Source: DASRDU01 sp046331565 (GTDB taxonomy: Bacteria; Acidobacteriota; Blastocatellia; RBC074). Taken from it: a DNA stretch of 64,000 nt. The translations under genes and the position numbers were made by a program. The notes beneath the pieces were generated by a model that worked only from the letters and a program-made list of their open reading frames with translations, was not told the DNA's origin and searched no databases. Below are positions 35,753 to 45,134 of the stretch, piece after piece (the stretch's first letter is position 1; every line of letters begins with the position of its first letter). The stretch spans positions 124,001 to 188,000 of the forward strand of contig JAXLQP010000007.1 in NCBI GenBank assembly GCA_046331565.1, written 5' to 3'.

Positions 35753-38029
35753 ATGATGAACCGCAATCGCATTCTGCCCTTACTGCTGCTGACATTGCTG
35801 ACCCTTGTCCCGCTGCGGGCACAGGAGCGTGACCCAAGGCTGCTGACGCTCGAACGCATCTTCAGTGCACGCGATTTTGCCACGCAGCCCTTTGGCCCGG
35901 CGCGCTGGATTGACGGCGGCGCGGGTTACACCACCGTCGAACCGTCAGCGTCCACGAAGGACGGTTCCGACATCGTGCGTTACGACACTGCCAGCGGGCA
36001 GCGGCGGGTGCTGGTGGCGGCCTCGCAACTGATCGCGCCGGGCGCGACAAAACCGCTCGACATTGATGATTATTCGTGGTCGGCGGATGGCAAACGGCTG
36101 CTGATTTTTACGAGTTCGCAGCGCGTCTGGCGACAGAATACACGCGGCGATTATTACGTCCTTGATCTGAGCAGCGGCAGGCTCAGCAAAATCGGCAAAG
36201 ACGCCAGACCATCAACGCTGATGTTCGCGCAATTTTCGCCGGACGGGCGGCGCGTGGCTTATGTGCGCGAAAACAACATCTATGTCGAAGGCATTGATGA
36301 CCACCGCCTCACGGCGCTGACGCGCGATGGTTCAGCCACGCTGATCAACGGCACTTTTGACTGGGTGTATGAAGAAGAATTCAGCCTGCGCAACGGCTTT
36401 CGCTGGAGTCCCGACGGCAGGCGCATCGCTTACTGGCAGCTCGATTCCACCGGAGTTCCGCTCTTTCACCTCATCAACAACACCGATGCGCTCTATCCGA
36501 AACTGATTCCGATTCCGTATCCCAAAACGGGGCAGACCAATTCCGCCGCCCGCATCGGCGTCGTCAGCGCCGACGGCGGCAGGACGCAGTGGATGAATGT
36601 GCCGGGCGATCCGCGCAACCAGTACATTGCCGCGATGGAGTGGGCAGGCAATTCAGATGAACTGCTGATTCAGCAGCTCAATCGTTTGCAGAATGAAAAT
36701 CAGGTGCGGTTGTGCGATGCCCGAACCGGGCAGACCCGCCTCATTCTGACTGAGCGTGACCCGGCGTGGGTTGATGTGCGGATGGAAGATATTTATCGCC
36801 TGAACGGCGGGCGATCATTTACCTGGTCGAGCGAGCGTGACGGCTGGCGGCACGTTTATGTCGTGTCCCAGGCTGATCAGCAGGCCAGGCTGATTACGCC
36901 GGGCGATTTCGATGTGATTCAGGTCGAAGGCGTGGATGAAAAGAACGGCTGGTTGTATTTCGCCGCTTCGCCCGACAACGCGACGCAAAGATATTTGTAC
37001 CGTGCGCGGCTCGATGGCAGCGGGCGACCTGAACGGATCACGCCCGCCGTGCAATCAGGCACGCACACTTATGACATTTCGCCTGACGGGTTGTGGGCTT
37101 TTCATACTTATTCATCGTTTGAGACTCCGCCCCGCATTGATCTGATCAGGCTGCCGCAACACACCGCCATCAGGGCGCTCAGTGAAAACACCGAATTGCA
37201 GGCGCGCGTCAGACAGCTTCAGCGCAGCCCGGCTGAATTCTTTCGCGTCAATATCGGTGACAACGTGCAGCTTGACGGGTGGATGATCAAACCGCCCGGT
37301 TTTGACGCAACGAAGCGTTACCCGGTGCTGTTTCACGTTTACGGCGAACCGGCGGGGCAGACGGTGCTTGATCGCTGGGGCGGGCGAAATTATCTGTGGC
37401 ATCTGATGCTGGCGCAGCAGGGTTACGTCATCATCAGCGTGGACAATCGCGGCACGCCTGCGCCACGCGGGCGCGAATGGCGCAAGATGGTTTATCGCAA
37501 AATCGGCGTGCTGGCCTCGCAGGATCAGGCCGCTGCCGCGCGCGAAATCATCCGGTGGCCATTCGTTGATTCATCGCGCATCGGCATCTGGGGCTGGAGC
37601 GGCGGCGGTTCGATGAGTCTGAATATGATCTTTCGTCACCCTGAGCTTTATCACACGGCAATGTCGGTTGCGCCAGTGCCCGATATGCACCTGTACGACA
37701 CGATCTATCAGGAACGGTATATGGGACTGCCGCAGCAGAACGAAGAGGATTATCAGCAGGGTTCACCGATCACCTTTGCCGAACAATTGCGCGGCAACCT
37801 GCTGATCGTGCATGGCACCGGCGATGACAACGTGCATTATCAGGGGACTGAGCGGCTGATCAACAAGCTGATTGCTCTGAACAAGCCGTTCACGATGATG
37901 GCTTATCCAAATCGTTCGCACAGCATCAGCGAGGGCCGCAACACTTCGCGGCATTTGTATGAACTGCTGACGCGGTATCTGCGCCAGAACCTGCCCGCCG
38001 GGCCGCAGCCTGCCGGAGCCGGAAAATAA
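35753..38029 (+). CDS. Exported S9-family (dipeptidyl-peptidase IV-like) peptidase
   Basis: 758 residues with a signal peptide (LPLLLLTLLTLVPLRAQ), an N-terminal DPP-IV beta-propeller (WVYEEEFSLRNGFRWSPDGR is the DPP-IV Glu-rich substrate loop) and a C-terminal alpha/beta hydrolase. The catalytic triad is S616 in GIWGWSGGGSMS, D691/D692 in GTGDDNVHYQG and H723 in NRSHSIS. It would remove N-terminal dipeptides in the periplasm or outside the cell. Slightly atypical G in place of Y after the nucleophile (GWSGGG). Downstream DUF885 gene 60 bases away. Confidence 0.92.
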   Translation: MMNRNRILPLLLLTLLTLVPLRAQERDPRLLTLERIFSARDFATQPFGPARWIDGGAGYTTVEPSASTKDGSDIVRYDTASGQRRVLVAASQLIAPGATKPLDIDDYSWSADGKRLLIFTSSQRVWRQNTRGDYYVLDLSSGRLSKIGKDARPSTLMFAQFSPDGRRVAYVRENNIYVEGIDDHRLTALTRDGSATLINGTFDWVYEEEFSLRNGFRWSPDGRRIAYWQLDSTGVPLFHLINNTDALYPKLIPIPYPKTGQTNSAARIGVVSADGGRTQWMNVPGDPRNQYIAAMEWAGNSDELLIQQLNRLQNENQVRLCDARTGQTRLILTERDPAWVDVRMEDIYRLNGGRSFTWSSERDGWRHVYVVSQADQQARLITPGDFDVIQVEGVDEKNGWLYFAASPDNATQRYLYRARLDGSGRPERITPAVQSGTHTYDISPDGLWAFHTYSSFETPPRIDLIRLPQHTAIRALSENTELQARVRQLQRSPAEFFRVNIGDNVQLDGWMIKPPGFDATKRYPVLFHVYGEPAGQTVLDRWGGRNYLWHLMLAQQGYVIISVDNRGTPAPRGREWRKMVYRKIGVLASQDQAAAAREIIRWPFVDSSRIGIWGWSGGGSMSLNMIFRHPELYHTAMSVAPVPDMHLYDTIYQERYMGLPQQNEEDYQQGSPITFAEQLRGNLLIVHGTGDDNVHYQGTERLINKLIALNKPFTMMAYPNRSHSISEGRNTSRHLYELLTRYLRQNLPAGPQPAGAGK

Positions 38030-38089
38030 GGCGCAACTGAAACTGCCGCGAACAAACTGAACATCACGACAGACACACAGGACTGAAAA

Positions 38090-39730
38090 ATGACCATGGA
38101 CAACTCTGACTCACTTTCCGCCCTGGCCGCAGATTTCTGGCAATGGCGCGCCAGGTATCAGCCGACTTCAAGCGATGACATTCCGCGCCTTGACCGTCCT
38201 GCTGACTGGAATCCTGACTGGTCGCAGGAAGCAGTCGCCAGGCAGCGTGCCGACCTCGCGGCATTTGAAGCGCGCTGGCAGGCCATTGACGCTTCAGTGT
38301 GGCCGGTTGCGTCACAGGTTGATTATCGCCTGATCGGCTCAGCCCTGATGCGCGTGCGCTGGGAACTTGATGTGTTGCAGGGCTGGCAGCGCAATCCGCG
38401 CTTTTACATTTACCAGACGCTGGGCGCGCTGCTTGAGGAACTGCTGATTAACAGGCCGTTCGATCAGCCGCGCAGCGAGCGCGTCATTGAATGCCTGCGC
38501 CGCTTTCCGCGCCTGCTCTCAGACGGCATGAACAACCTGGCGCAGACCGCCGTGAAGCCCTTCACGCTGGCCACGCTCGAAATATTGAAGGACGCGCGTC
38601 CGCGAATGCTGACCGTTGCGCGTGAACTCAGACCGCTGCTCGCGGCTGATTGCGCCGCACAGCTTGATGATGCAACTGAAACGGCCATCGCTGCGCTCGA
38701 ATCGTTTCGCGCCTGGCTCGAACAGCATCTGCCCGCGATGTCAGAAGAGGCTGCCATCGGGCGCGAGGCTTATCAGTGGTTTCTCAGTCAGGTTGCGCTG
38801 ATGCCTTACACGCCGGAGCAGTTGCTGGCGATGGGCCGCCAGGAATGGGAACGCGCCATGACCTTTGAAGCCATTGCCGCTGAGCGCGCCCAGGCTGCGC
38901 CCGCGCTGCCGCTCTTTGCCGATCAGGCCGCGCAGGTGGCCAGTGAAGCTGAGGCCGAACAGCGCATCAGAGATTTTCTTGACGCGCACAACATTCTGAC
39001 CGTTCCGGCCTGGATGCAGCATTATCTGAACGTGCCGATGCCGGCGTATCTGGAACCGCTCATTGCGCTCGGCGTGCCTGATGATCTGACGGGGCCGCAC
39101 CGCCTGGATGAAAACGGCGTGCGTTACATTCCGTCGCCTGCGCCTGAGCTTGGTTACTTTGAATTGTCATCAGCCCGCGATCCGCGCCCGCTGATTGTGC
39201 ACGAAGGCGTGCCGGGGCATTACTTTCAGATGACGCTGGCGTGGGCGCACGAAAATCCGATCAGGCGCTGTTACTACGATTCAGGGCCGATTGAAGGCAT
39301 CGGTTTCTATGCCGAAGAGATGATGTTGCAGGCGGGATTGTTTGATGACAGCCCGCGCACACGCGAAATCATTTACAGCTTCATGCGGCTGCGCGCCCTG
39401 CGTGTTGAAGTTGACGTGAAACTGGCGCTCGGCCTGTTCACGATTGACGAAGCGACCGAATACCTGCGCACGCGCACGCCGATGGATTACGAAACCGCCA
39501 GATTTGAAGCGGTCTTTTTCGCCTCGCTGCCCGGCCAGGCCATCACATATCAGATCGGCAAAATCCAGATCGTGAAGTTTCTGGCCGAAGCCCGGCAGAT
39601 GCTCGGTGATAAATTCAGCCTGCGCGACTTCAACGATTATTTGTGGAAGAACGGCAATGTGCCGGTTTCACTGCTGCGGTGGGAATACGTCGGATTGAAT
39701 GATGAAGTGACAATGCCTGCTGCGCAGTAA
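38090..39730 (+). CDS. DUF885 domain-containing putative metallopeptidase
   Basis: 546 residues of the DUF885 family, with the zinc-like motif H371-E372-G-V-P-G-H377 (IVHEGVPGHYFQ) and downstream SGPIEGIGFYAEEMML, which supplies a second Glu-rich set. The rest is alpha-helical. No signal peptide, so cytoplasmic. Members hydrolyse peptides or are unassigned. It follows the S9 peptidase by 60 bases and likely belongs with it in a peptide-degradation operon. Confidence 0.85.
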   Translation: MTMDNSDSLSALAADFWQWRARYQPTSSDDIPRLDRPADWNPDWSQEAVARQRADLAAFEARWQAIDASVWPVASQVDYRLIGSALMRVRWELDVLQGWQRNPRFYIYQTLGALLEELLINRPFDQPRSERVIECLRRFPRLLSDGMNNLAQTAVKPFTLATLEILKDARPRMLTVARELRPLLAADCAAQLDDATETAIAALESFRAWLEQHLPAMSEEAAIGREAYQWFLSQVALMPYTPEQLLAMGRQEWERAMTFEAIAAERAQAAPALPLFADQAAQVASEAEAEQRIRDFLDAHNILTVPAWMQHYLNVPMPAYLEPLIALGVPDDLTGPHRLDENGVRYIPSPAPELGYFELSSARDPRPLIVHEGVPGHYFQMTLAWAHENPIRRCYYDSGPIEGIGFYAEEMMLQAGLFDDSPRTREIIYSFMRLRALRVEVDVKLALGLFTIDEATEYLRTRTPMDYETARFEAVFFASLPGQAITYQIGKIQIVKFLAEARQMLGDKFSLRDFNDYLWKNGNVPVSLLRWEYVGLNDEVTMPAAQ

Positions 39731-39754
39731 ACGGCAGGATTGAACGTGCCGTTT
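39729..39754 (+). terminator. Possible hairpin at the DUF885 stop
   Basis: AAACGGCA-GGATTGAACG-TGCCGTTT, an eight-base stem overlapping the stop codon and followed by CAGGCGGG rather than a T-run, so a weak terminator or attenuator. Confidence 0.3.
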
Positions 39755-39802
39755 CAGGCGGGTACGATGTGGGCAGTTCTGAAGAGAGGAGGCTGATGTG
39801 CA

Positions 39803-40472
39803 ATGCCTGTGATGACGACTGATTACCTCGGAGTGATTGCCGCCATGCGGCCAGGGTCAGTGTATTCCGTCGAAGATGTTCCGTGGGAAGAGTACGAACA
39901 ACTGCTCGAAGAACTCGGCGAAGGCTATGCGGTGCGAATTTTTTATGATCGCGGGAGGATGGAAATCATGGCTCCGGCATTCAGGTATGAACGCCCGGTG
40001 AAGATCATGGCCACTCTGGTTGGTGAGATCAGAAGAGAGTTTGATCTGGTTATTGAATCAGCAGGCGCGACGACGCTCAAGGAACAGATGAAGGATGCAG
40101 GTGCTGAGCCGGATGAAAGTTTTTATGTGCAGCATGCCGCGCTGATCATCGGTAAGGAAGATCTTGATCTCGCTCACGACCCGCCGCCTGATCTGGTGAT
40201 TGAAAGTGATCGCACCAGTTCATCGCTCGACAAGTTTCCCATCTATGCCGTACTCGGTGTGCCCGAAATCTGGCGCATCAGAAAGAAGCAGCTTCACGTC
40301 TGGCTGCTGAACGCGGCTTCATTACGAAGCCTCAGCCGTCAGCCGGGCCTTCCCGTTTCTTTCCGCCGACACGCTCAATGAATTTCTGGCGCTCGGATTG
40401 CGCGAAGGCGAGAGCGCCGCAGCGCGCCTCTTTCGTGACTGGCTGCGCGAGCATCGGCCAGCCGCTTCCTGA
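39803..40472 (+). pseudogene. Uma2-family nuclease gene with a C-terminal frameshift
   Basis: The first 170 codons encode a Uma2 (DUF820) restriction-endonuclease-fold protein with the expected active-site DPPPDLVIESDRTSS and VPEIWRIRKKQLHVWLL. After L-L-N (40310-40312) the frame derails to a basic non-homologous tail ending at 40381. Dropping one base at about 40313 restores a family-like end (RLHYEASAVSRAFPFLSADT then LNEFLALGLREGE) with a stop at 40470-40472. Either a 1-base insertion or a sequencing error. AGGAGG lies ten bases before the ATG. Uma2 genes are often multicopy with unknown function. Confidence 0.8.
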
Positions 40473-40504
40473 CCTGAAGCCGGGTCACGCAGCAAATCAT
40501 CGCC

Positions 40505-41008
40505 TCAGGGCACGACCGCAATCGCTTCGATTTCAATCAGGTATTCGTCGCGGGCGAGCGCCTGCACGCCGATCAGCGTACTGGCCGGAGGCTGCGGCCC
40601 GGTCAGGTACTGGCTGCGGATTTCTCTGATCATGGGCAGGTACTCGCTTTTGAAATTCACAATGTAATAATTCATCTTCACGACATCGGCGAATGTCGCT
40701 CCTGAGGCAGTCAGCGCGGTCCTGAGGTTTTCGAGCGCCTGTTTTGTCTGCGCGCGCAAATCTCCGGGGCCGACAATCTCACCTTTGACACTGGTCGCCA
40801 CCTGACCTGAAACGAAGATGGTTTTTCCGCCACGCACAGTGACGGCCTGCGTGTAGGACGGCGTGGACGCCAGACCTTCGGGATTGATGAATTCCTTTTC
40901 GGGCATCGGATTTTTCTTTCGTGTCTGTTGTTGTGTTGTGGCGGCATAAACGGTCATGACAAATACCGCCACACCGGTAATCAGGGACAACTGAATTGTT
41001 GTTTTCAT
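40505..41008 (-). CDS. RidA-family protein with an N-terminal signal/anchor
   Basis: 167 residues. The RidA/YjgF fold is plain: FINPEGLASTPSYTQAVTVRGG, GKTIFVSGQVATSVKGE, QTKQALENLRTALTASGA, and PPASTLIGVQALARDEYLIE including the R of the imine-hydrolysing site. The N-terminal MKTTIQLSLITGVAVFVMTV is a signal or anchor, which is not usual for RidA, a mainly cytosolic imine deaminase. Start ATG 41008 follows AGGAG at six bases; an alternative internal start (MPEKEFIN) would give a cytosolic form. Confidence 0.85.
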   Translation of the reverse strand: MKTTIQLSLITGVAVFVMTVYAATTQQQTRKKNPMPEKEFINPEGLASTPSYTQAVTVRGGKTIFVSGQVATSVKGEIVGPGDLRAQTKQALENLRTALTASGATFADVVKMNYYIVNFKSEYLPMIREIRSQYLTGPQPPASTLIGVQALARDEYLIEIEAIAVVP

Positions 41009-41032
41009 CTCGCTCTCCTGTGCCAGGCAATA

Positions 41033-41111
41033 GAACACGGATGACACGGATGCGGCGGATCAGTGCGGATCAGATCAGCCTTTATCCACCGCATCAGTTT
41101 CATCCGTGTTC
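41033..41111. repeat. Imperfect inverted repeat, 'cacggat' type
   Basis: GAACACGGATGACACGGATG (from 41033, 28 bases) is matched by an inverted arm 41084-41111 with about four mismatches. Built from CACGGAT units. Lies before the RidA gene and after the CocE stop. Confidence 0.8.
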
Positions 41112-41151
41112 CATTTCGCTCTGAAATGTACACACTTTCCAGGAACTGCTT

Positions 41152-43044
41152 TTACCTCAGTACTCCGACTTTCAGATGCGAACCCAGCCGGGCCGAGTGA
41201 TAAAGGCGATGAGTGGCCTTCTGAAAATCGGCTTCGGTCGCGTGATAAATGTCCACGAATTTCTGCGGATTGCGATCCACGAGCGGGAACCACGAACTCT
41301 GCACCTGCACCATGATTTTATGGCCCGCCCTGAAGGTGTGATTCACATCCTGCAACGCGAATTTCACTTCGACCGGCTTGTTCGGCACGAGCGGTTCAGG
41401 CCGTGAAAAGCTGTGACGAAACTTTGCGCGCATGGCTTCGCCGCGCACCAGCATCTGAAAGCCGCCCATCTTCACCGTGCGCCCGGCAAGCTGTTTGTCC
41501 GGTTCGGCGTCAGGATAAACATCAATCAGTTTGACGATGAAATCAGCGTCGGTGCCGGTCGTTGAAATGAACAGATCGGCAGTCAGCGGCCCGGCCAGCG
41601 TCACGTCTGCGCCGAGCGGTTCGGATTCGTAAACCAGCACGTCAGGCCGACGCGCGGCGAAACGCTGGTCTTCGATCATATAGTTTGTGCCGCGCTCCTC
41701 GCTGATCGCGTTTGAATAAGGCACGGGCCGCTGCGGGTCGCTGATGTATTCATCAAAAGAATCATTCGTTGCTGTCGGCGCGTCGAATGACAACCTGCCG
41801 TTCGGCTGAAAGTACAGATTGCGCGACTCAGCATTTTTCGGCGGCCACTCGTCGAAAGATTTCCATTCGTTCGCGCCGGTGCGAAAGGCCCACGCTTCGG
41901 GCAGCTTCAGTTCGCCCTTGCCTTTGAGATGAAAGTTGAAAAACGGCAGTTCGATTTTTTCCCGATACCAGTCAGCAGTGTTTGAATCAAAACCGATGCT
42001 GCCGAGCGAACTGCCCGCGCTGCTCGCCCAGCAGCCGTGACACCACGGCCCCATCACCAGATTGTTGACGGTCTGCGGATTGTTTTTTTCAATGGCCTGA
42101 TAAATGTGCAGCGGGCCGTACAAATCCTCGGCATCAAACCAGCCGCCGACGGTCAGCACGGCGGGCGTGACTTTTTTCAGATGCGGCAGCACGTTGCGCG
42201 CCTGCCAGAATTCATCATAAGTGCCGTGCTGCGTGACATCGTTCCAGTATTTGTTCTGCCCCTTGAAATACCGCTGCTGCGCGTTCGCCACCGGGCCGAG
42301 GTTCAGAAAGAACTGATAGGCATCGTTCGGTGTCATATCGAAATTTCTGAACTGATTCTCGGTCGGCTGCGGGCGCGGCATGCCGAAAAACTGAATGAAG
42401 GTGAAACAGTCAAACAAGAAGAACGCGCCGTTGTGATGATCGTCATCGCCCAGAAACAGATCAGCAATCGGGGCCTGCGGCGAAGCGCACTTGAGCGCCG
42501 GGTGCGGATCGTGCAGCGCAGCGGCGACGTAAAAACCCGGATACGAAATGCCCCACATCCCGACGCGCCCGTTGTTATTGGGAATATTTTTGATGAGCCA
42601 GTCAATCGTGTCGTAGGTGTCGCTCGCTTCGTCAATGTCACGACGGCTTTTCTTGTGCGGGATGAAGGGGCGCACGTCTTCAAATTCGCCTTCAGAGAGA
42701 AAGGTGCCGCGCACGTCCTGATAGACGACGATGTAACCTTCCTGGGCGAGTTGCAGCGAAGGCGCGATGGCGCGGCGATACTGTTCAGGCCCGTAAGGCC
42801 CGGCGCTGTACGGCGTGCGTTGCAGCAGAATCGGATACTGCTGCGAGGTGTCTTTGGGTGAATAAACAACGGTGTAAAGCTTCACGCCGTCGCGCATCTG
42901 AATCTGATGCTCGGATTTGTTGTAGTGCGCTTTGACATCGAACGACGCGGCCTGCTGCGCCTGCGAATGATGCGCAATGCTGAACGAAGACAGCGCCACC
43001 GCCAGCAGCAGCGCACAACCGATGAAAGACCTGCTGAGTTTCAT
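41152..43044 (-). CDS. Exported CocE/NonD-family hydrolase
   Basis: 630 residues with a signal peptide (FIGCALLLAVALSSFSIAHH). The CocE-type alpha/beta hydrolase shows nucleophile S167 in GMWGISYPGF, Asp in VGGWFDAEDLYGPL and His in GPWCHGCWASS, followed by the C-terminal jelly-roll X-Pro-dipeptidyl-type domain (FPLVDRNPQKFVDIYHA). Members cleave esters, beta-lactam acyl groups or X-Pro dipeptides. Periplasmic or secreted; substrate unknown. It fits with the other exported hydrolases of this region. Confidence 0.9.
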   Translation of the reverse strand: MKLSRSFIGCALLLAVALSSFSIAHHSQAQQAASFDVKAHYNKSEHQIQMRDGVKLYTVVYSPKDTSQQYPILLQRTPYSAGPYGPEQYRRAIAPSLQLAQEGYIVVYQDVRGTFLSEGEFEDVRPFIPHKKSRRDIDEASDTYDTIDWLIKNIPNNNGRVGMWGISYPGFYVAAALHDPHPALKCASPQAPIADLFLGDDDHHNGAFFLFDCFTFIQFFGMPRPQPTENQFRNFDMTPNDAYQFFLNLGPVANAQQRYFKGQNKYWNDVTQHGTYDEFWQARNVLPHLKKVTPAVLTVGGWFDAEDLYGPLHIYQAIEKNNPQTVNNLVMGPWCHGCWASSAGSSLGSIGFDSNTADWYREKIELPFFNFHLKGKGELKLPEAWAFRTGANEWKSFDEWPPKNAESRNLYFQPNGRLSFDAPTATNDSFDEYISDPQRPVPYSNAISEERGTNYMIEDQRFAARRPDVLVYESEPLGADVTLAGPLTADLFISTTGTDADFIVKLIDVYPDAEPDKQLAGRTVKMGGFQMLVRGEAMRAKFRHSFSRPEPLVPNKPVEVKFALQDVNHTFRAGHKIMVQVQSSWFPLVDRNPQKFVDIYHATEADFQKATHRLYHSARLGSHLKVGVLR

Positions 43045-43089
43045 GAAATCAGTCCTGCCAGGAAGTAAGGAAGATGACTTGTGCGGGAA

Positions 43090-43626
43090 TTACTCGGAAT
43101 TGCCGGAGCGACTTTTTTTCTCGTAATCGCGGATGAAATCGCGCTTGCCGAATTCCCACCAGCGCATGCGGTAACGCCGGGCTTCGCGGATGGCGTCATC
43201 TGCCGTCCAGCCCTGTTGCGACACGCGATAAATGGCGATGACCGCGCCGGTGCGGTCGGCTCCGCGCTTGCAGTGAATAAAGACCGGGCCGCTCGCCGGA
43301 TCATTGATGAGCGACAGCACGCGCTGAATCTCGTCATCCTGCGGGCGTGTCAGCGCACTCATCGGAATGATGAACCAGCGCAGCCCCAGAGCTTCAGCCG
43401 CCGCCTGCTCTTTGCGTGCGCCGCCGGAATCCTGCCGCAGACTGATGATGGTTTTGATGCCGCGCGCCGCCAGTTTTTTCAGCCCGTCCGGCGTCGGCTG
43501 ACCACCGCGATAAAGCCGCTCACTGACCTGATCGAAATTCGGCAGGTCACGATCTTCCTTCCCTGAAGCCAGCGCGGGCACGGCCAGCACGCTCAGCATC
43601 AGCAGGATGCTTGTCATTCTGTTCAT
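43090..43626 (-). CDS. Exported dual-specificity/tyrosine phosphatase-like protein
   Basis: 178 residues with a signal peptide (SILLMLSVLAVPALASG) and the Cys-phosphatase P-loop HCKRGADRTG, with nucleophile C119 and R125. The upstream DLPNFDQVSERLYRGGQP and KTIISLRQD are typical of the DSP/protein-tyrosine-phosphatase-like group. Export is unusual for a protein-tyrosine phosphatase, so it may act on inositol phosphates, lipids or periplasmic phosphoproteins. General acid Asp not assigned. Confidence 0.85.
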   Translation of the reverse strand: MNRMTSILLMLSVLAVPALASGKEDRDLPNFDQVSERLYRGGQPTPDGLKKLAARGIKTIISLRQDSGGARKEQAAAEALGLRWFIIPMSALTRPQDDEIQRVLSLINDPASGPVFIHCKRGADRTGAVIAIYRVSQQGWTADDAIREARRYRMRWWEFGKRDFIRDYEKKSRSGNSE

Positions 43627-43742
43627 AAATTCAGTTGCAGGTAAGGGGCGAAGTTCAGCAGGGCCGCCTGAAACGCCCGGCGAAATACCCGGATGTCAGG
43701 CGCTCCCGGTTTTCATCACCGGTAATTCCCAGGAAAACTGAT

Positions 43743-44375
43743 TCAGCGCCGCAGCAGTTTGAAAGCAATATTTGTCCCGAATCCCCGTTTGAGGGCCAGA
43801 TCAATCCAGAGCATTGCCAGTGGTTCAAGTAACCTGGCATTTGAGAGCGGCCCGGCATCAACAACATCAAAACCGGCATCTCCGGCCAGTTTCGCTACAG
43901 TTGACTTTGCTGCCGCGTCATCGCCACAGATGAACATGTCAGCGGCCAGCGAGCCATATTGCGGGTCAAGCATATTCCCTGCGCCGGTCGTATTGAATGC
44001 CTTGACTACCTTTGCGCCCGGCGCCTGGCGGGCAATCTCTTCGGCGGCAGAGGTGGTGTGTCCGAGCGAGAGACCTGAAAGATCGGGCTGTAGCGGATTG
44101 ATGCAATCTATGATGATCTTTCCGGCCAGGTCCCCCGCTGCCTGAATGGCCTCCTGAGTGGCTGGCCAGGGAGTGGAAAGAACAACGACCTCAGCCGACG
44201 ACGCAGCTTCAGCCACACTGGCCGCCTGCGCGTGTTCGCCGGTCGCGGCGATCAGGGCCTGCACTTTGGGGCTGTTCGGATCACGCACGCCAAAAATCAC
44301 GCTGTGACCTTTACCAGCCCAGACCTTCCCAAGATTGCCGCCAACGTTTCCTGCTCCAATGATTGCTATTTTCAT
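43743..44375 (-). CDS. NADPH-dependent F420 reductase-like / NAD(P)-binding oxidoreductase
   Basis: 210 residues with a Rossmann nucleotide-binding loop at the very N-terminus (IIGAGNVGGNLG, about residues 5-16), then VIFGVRDPNSPK, VVLSTPWPATQEAI and IDCINPLQPDLSGLS, and AFNTTGAGNMLDP. These match the NADPH:F420 oxidoreductase/prephenate-type NAD(P)-binding family. Coenzyme cannot be decided. Start ATG 44375 chosen because it opens the beta-strand of the dinucleotide fold; there is only a weak GGAT upstream. Confidence 0.85.
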   Translation of the reverse strand: MKIAIIGAGNVGGNLGKVWAGKGHSVIFGVRDPNSPKVQALIAATGEHAQAASVAEAASSAEVVVLSTPWPATQEAIQAAGDLAGKIIIDCINPLQPDLSGLSLGHTTSAAEEIARQAPGAKVVKAFNTTGAGNMLDPQYGSLAADMFICGDDAAAKSTVAKLAGDAGFDVVDAGPLSNARLLEPLAMLWIDLALKRGFGTNIAFKLLRR

Positions 44376-44509
44376 CTTTGATCCTGATGCAATGGTGCTT
44401 CTGTAAAGCACGGGTGTGTTTTGGGGGAGCTGAATTTACATCGGTGTTTGAAGTGATGACAGACCAGCACACACTAGCAGAATTGTCCGGCGTGATTCAA
44501 ACGGCGGGG

Positions 44510-45073
44510 TTAAGGATGGCGGGCGCGAAAGCGGAACATCCGGCTGATGACCTCAATTGAAACGTCGGTGAAGCCAGCGGATTCAAGGCGGGCGGCGAAG
44601 GTTTCGGGTTCGACCGGCACCAGCGTGTCGCCGAGGTGAATCAGTTGCAGACCCCGGCTCCAGCGACTGTCTGATCCGGCAAAGACCGCGCCCGGTTTCA
44701 GCACGCGAAAGACTTCAGCGAGCAACTGATCCTGCAACTGGCGCGACGGAACGTGATGCAGCATCGTGAAGCAGACCGCGCCCGAAAATGTCTCATCGGC
44801 AAAAGGCAGGCGGGTCGCATCGCCTTCCACGACCTGCACGCTGGTGTCGTGCAGTCGTTGTCTGAGCGCCGCCGCTAGGCGCGGATCAATTTCAAGCACG
44901 GTGAGCCGGGCAATGCGCTGTCGCAGCAGGTCAGTAGTCAGGCCGGGGCCGGGGCCGACTTCAAGGACGTTGCGGTCCGGATCAAGTCCGTGCAGCACCC
45001 AGGGCAGCAGTTTGTGTTCAAGCTCCCTGCGCCAGAAATCCGAACGGCAGAACCAGCGGTGAAATTTATTCAT
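44510..45073 (-). CDS. Class I SAM-dependent methyltransferase
   Basis: 187 residues. Motif I VLEVGPGPGLTTDLLRQRI, motif II VLEIDPRLAAALRQ, an acidic loop VVEGDATRLPFADETFSGAV, and LKPGAVFAGSDSRWSRGL identify a Rossmann methyltransferase of the small-molecule type. N-terminal HRWFCRSDFWRRELEHKLLP resembles phospholipid or menaquinone-type methyltransferases, but the substrate is not determined. AGGAG directly abuts the ATG. Confidence 0.85.
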   Translation of the reverse strand: MNKFHRWFCRSDFWRRELEHKLLPWVLHGLDPDRNVLEVGPGPGLTTDLLRQRIARLTVLEIDPRLAAALRQRLHDTSVQVVEGDATRLPFADETFSGAVCFTMLHHVPSRQLQDQLLAEVFRVLKPGAVFAGSDSRWSRGLQLIHLGDTLVPVEPETFAARLESAGFTDVSIEVISRMFRFRARHP

Positions 45074-45134
45074 CTCCTGTCCTCACCGGCAGATTATCAA
45101 TCACGCCTGCCAGTCAGGCCAGCTTCAGTTTCAT

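Noticed and set aside
40378..40629. A separate 83-residue gene after Uma2
   Set aside because: It is the wrong frame of the Uma2 tail and of the RidA gene.
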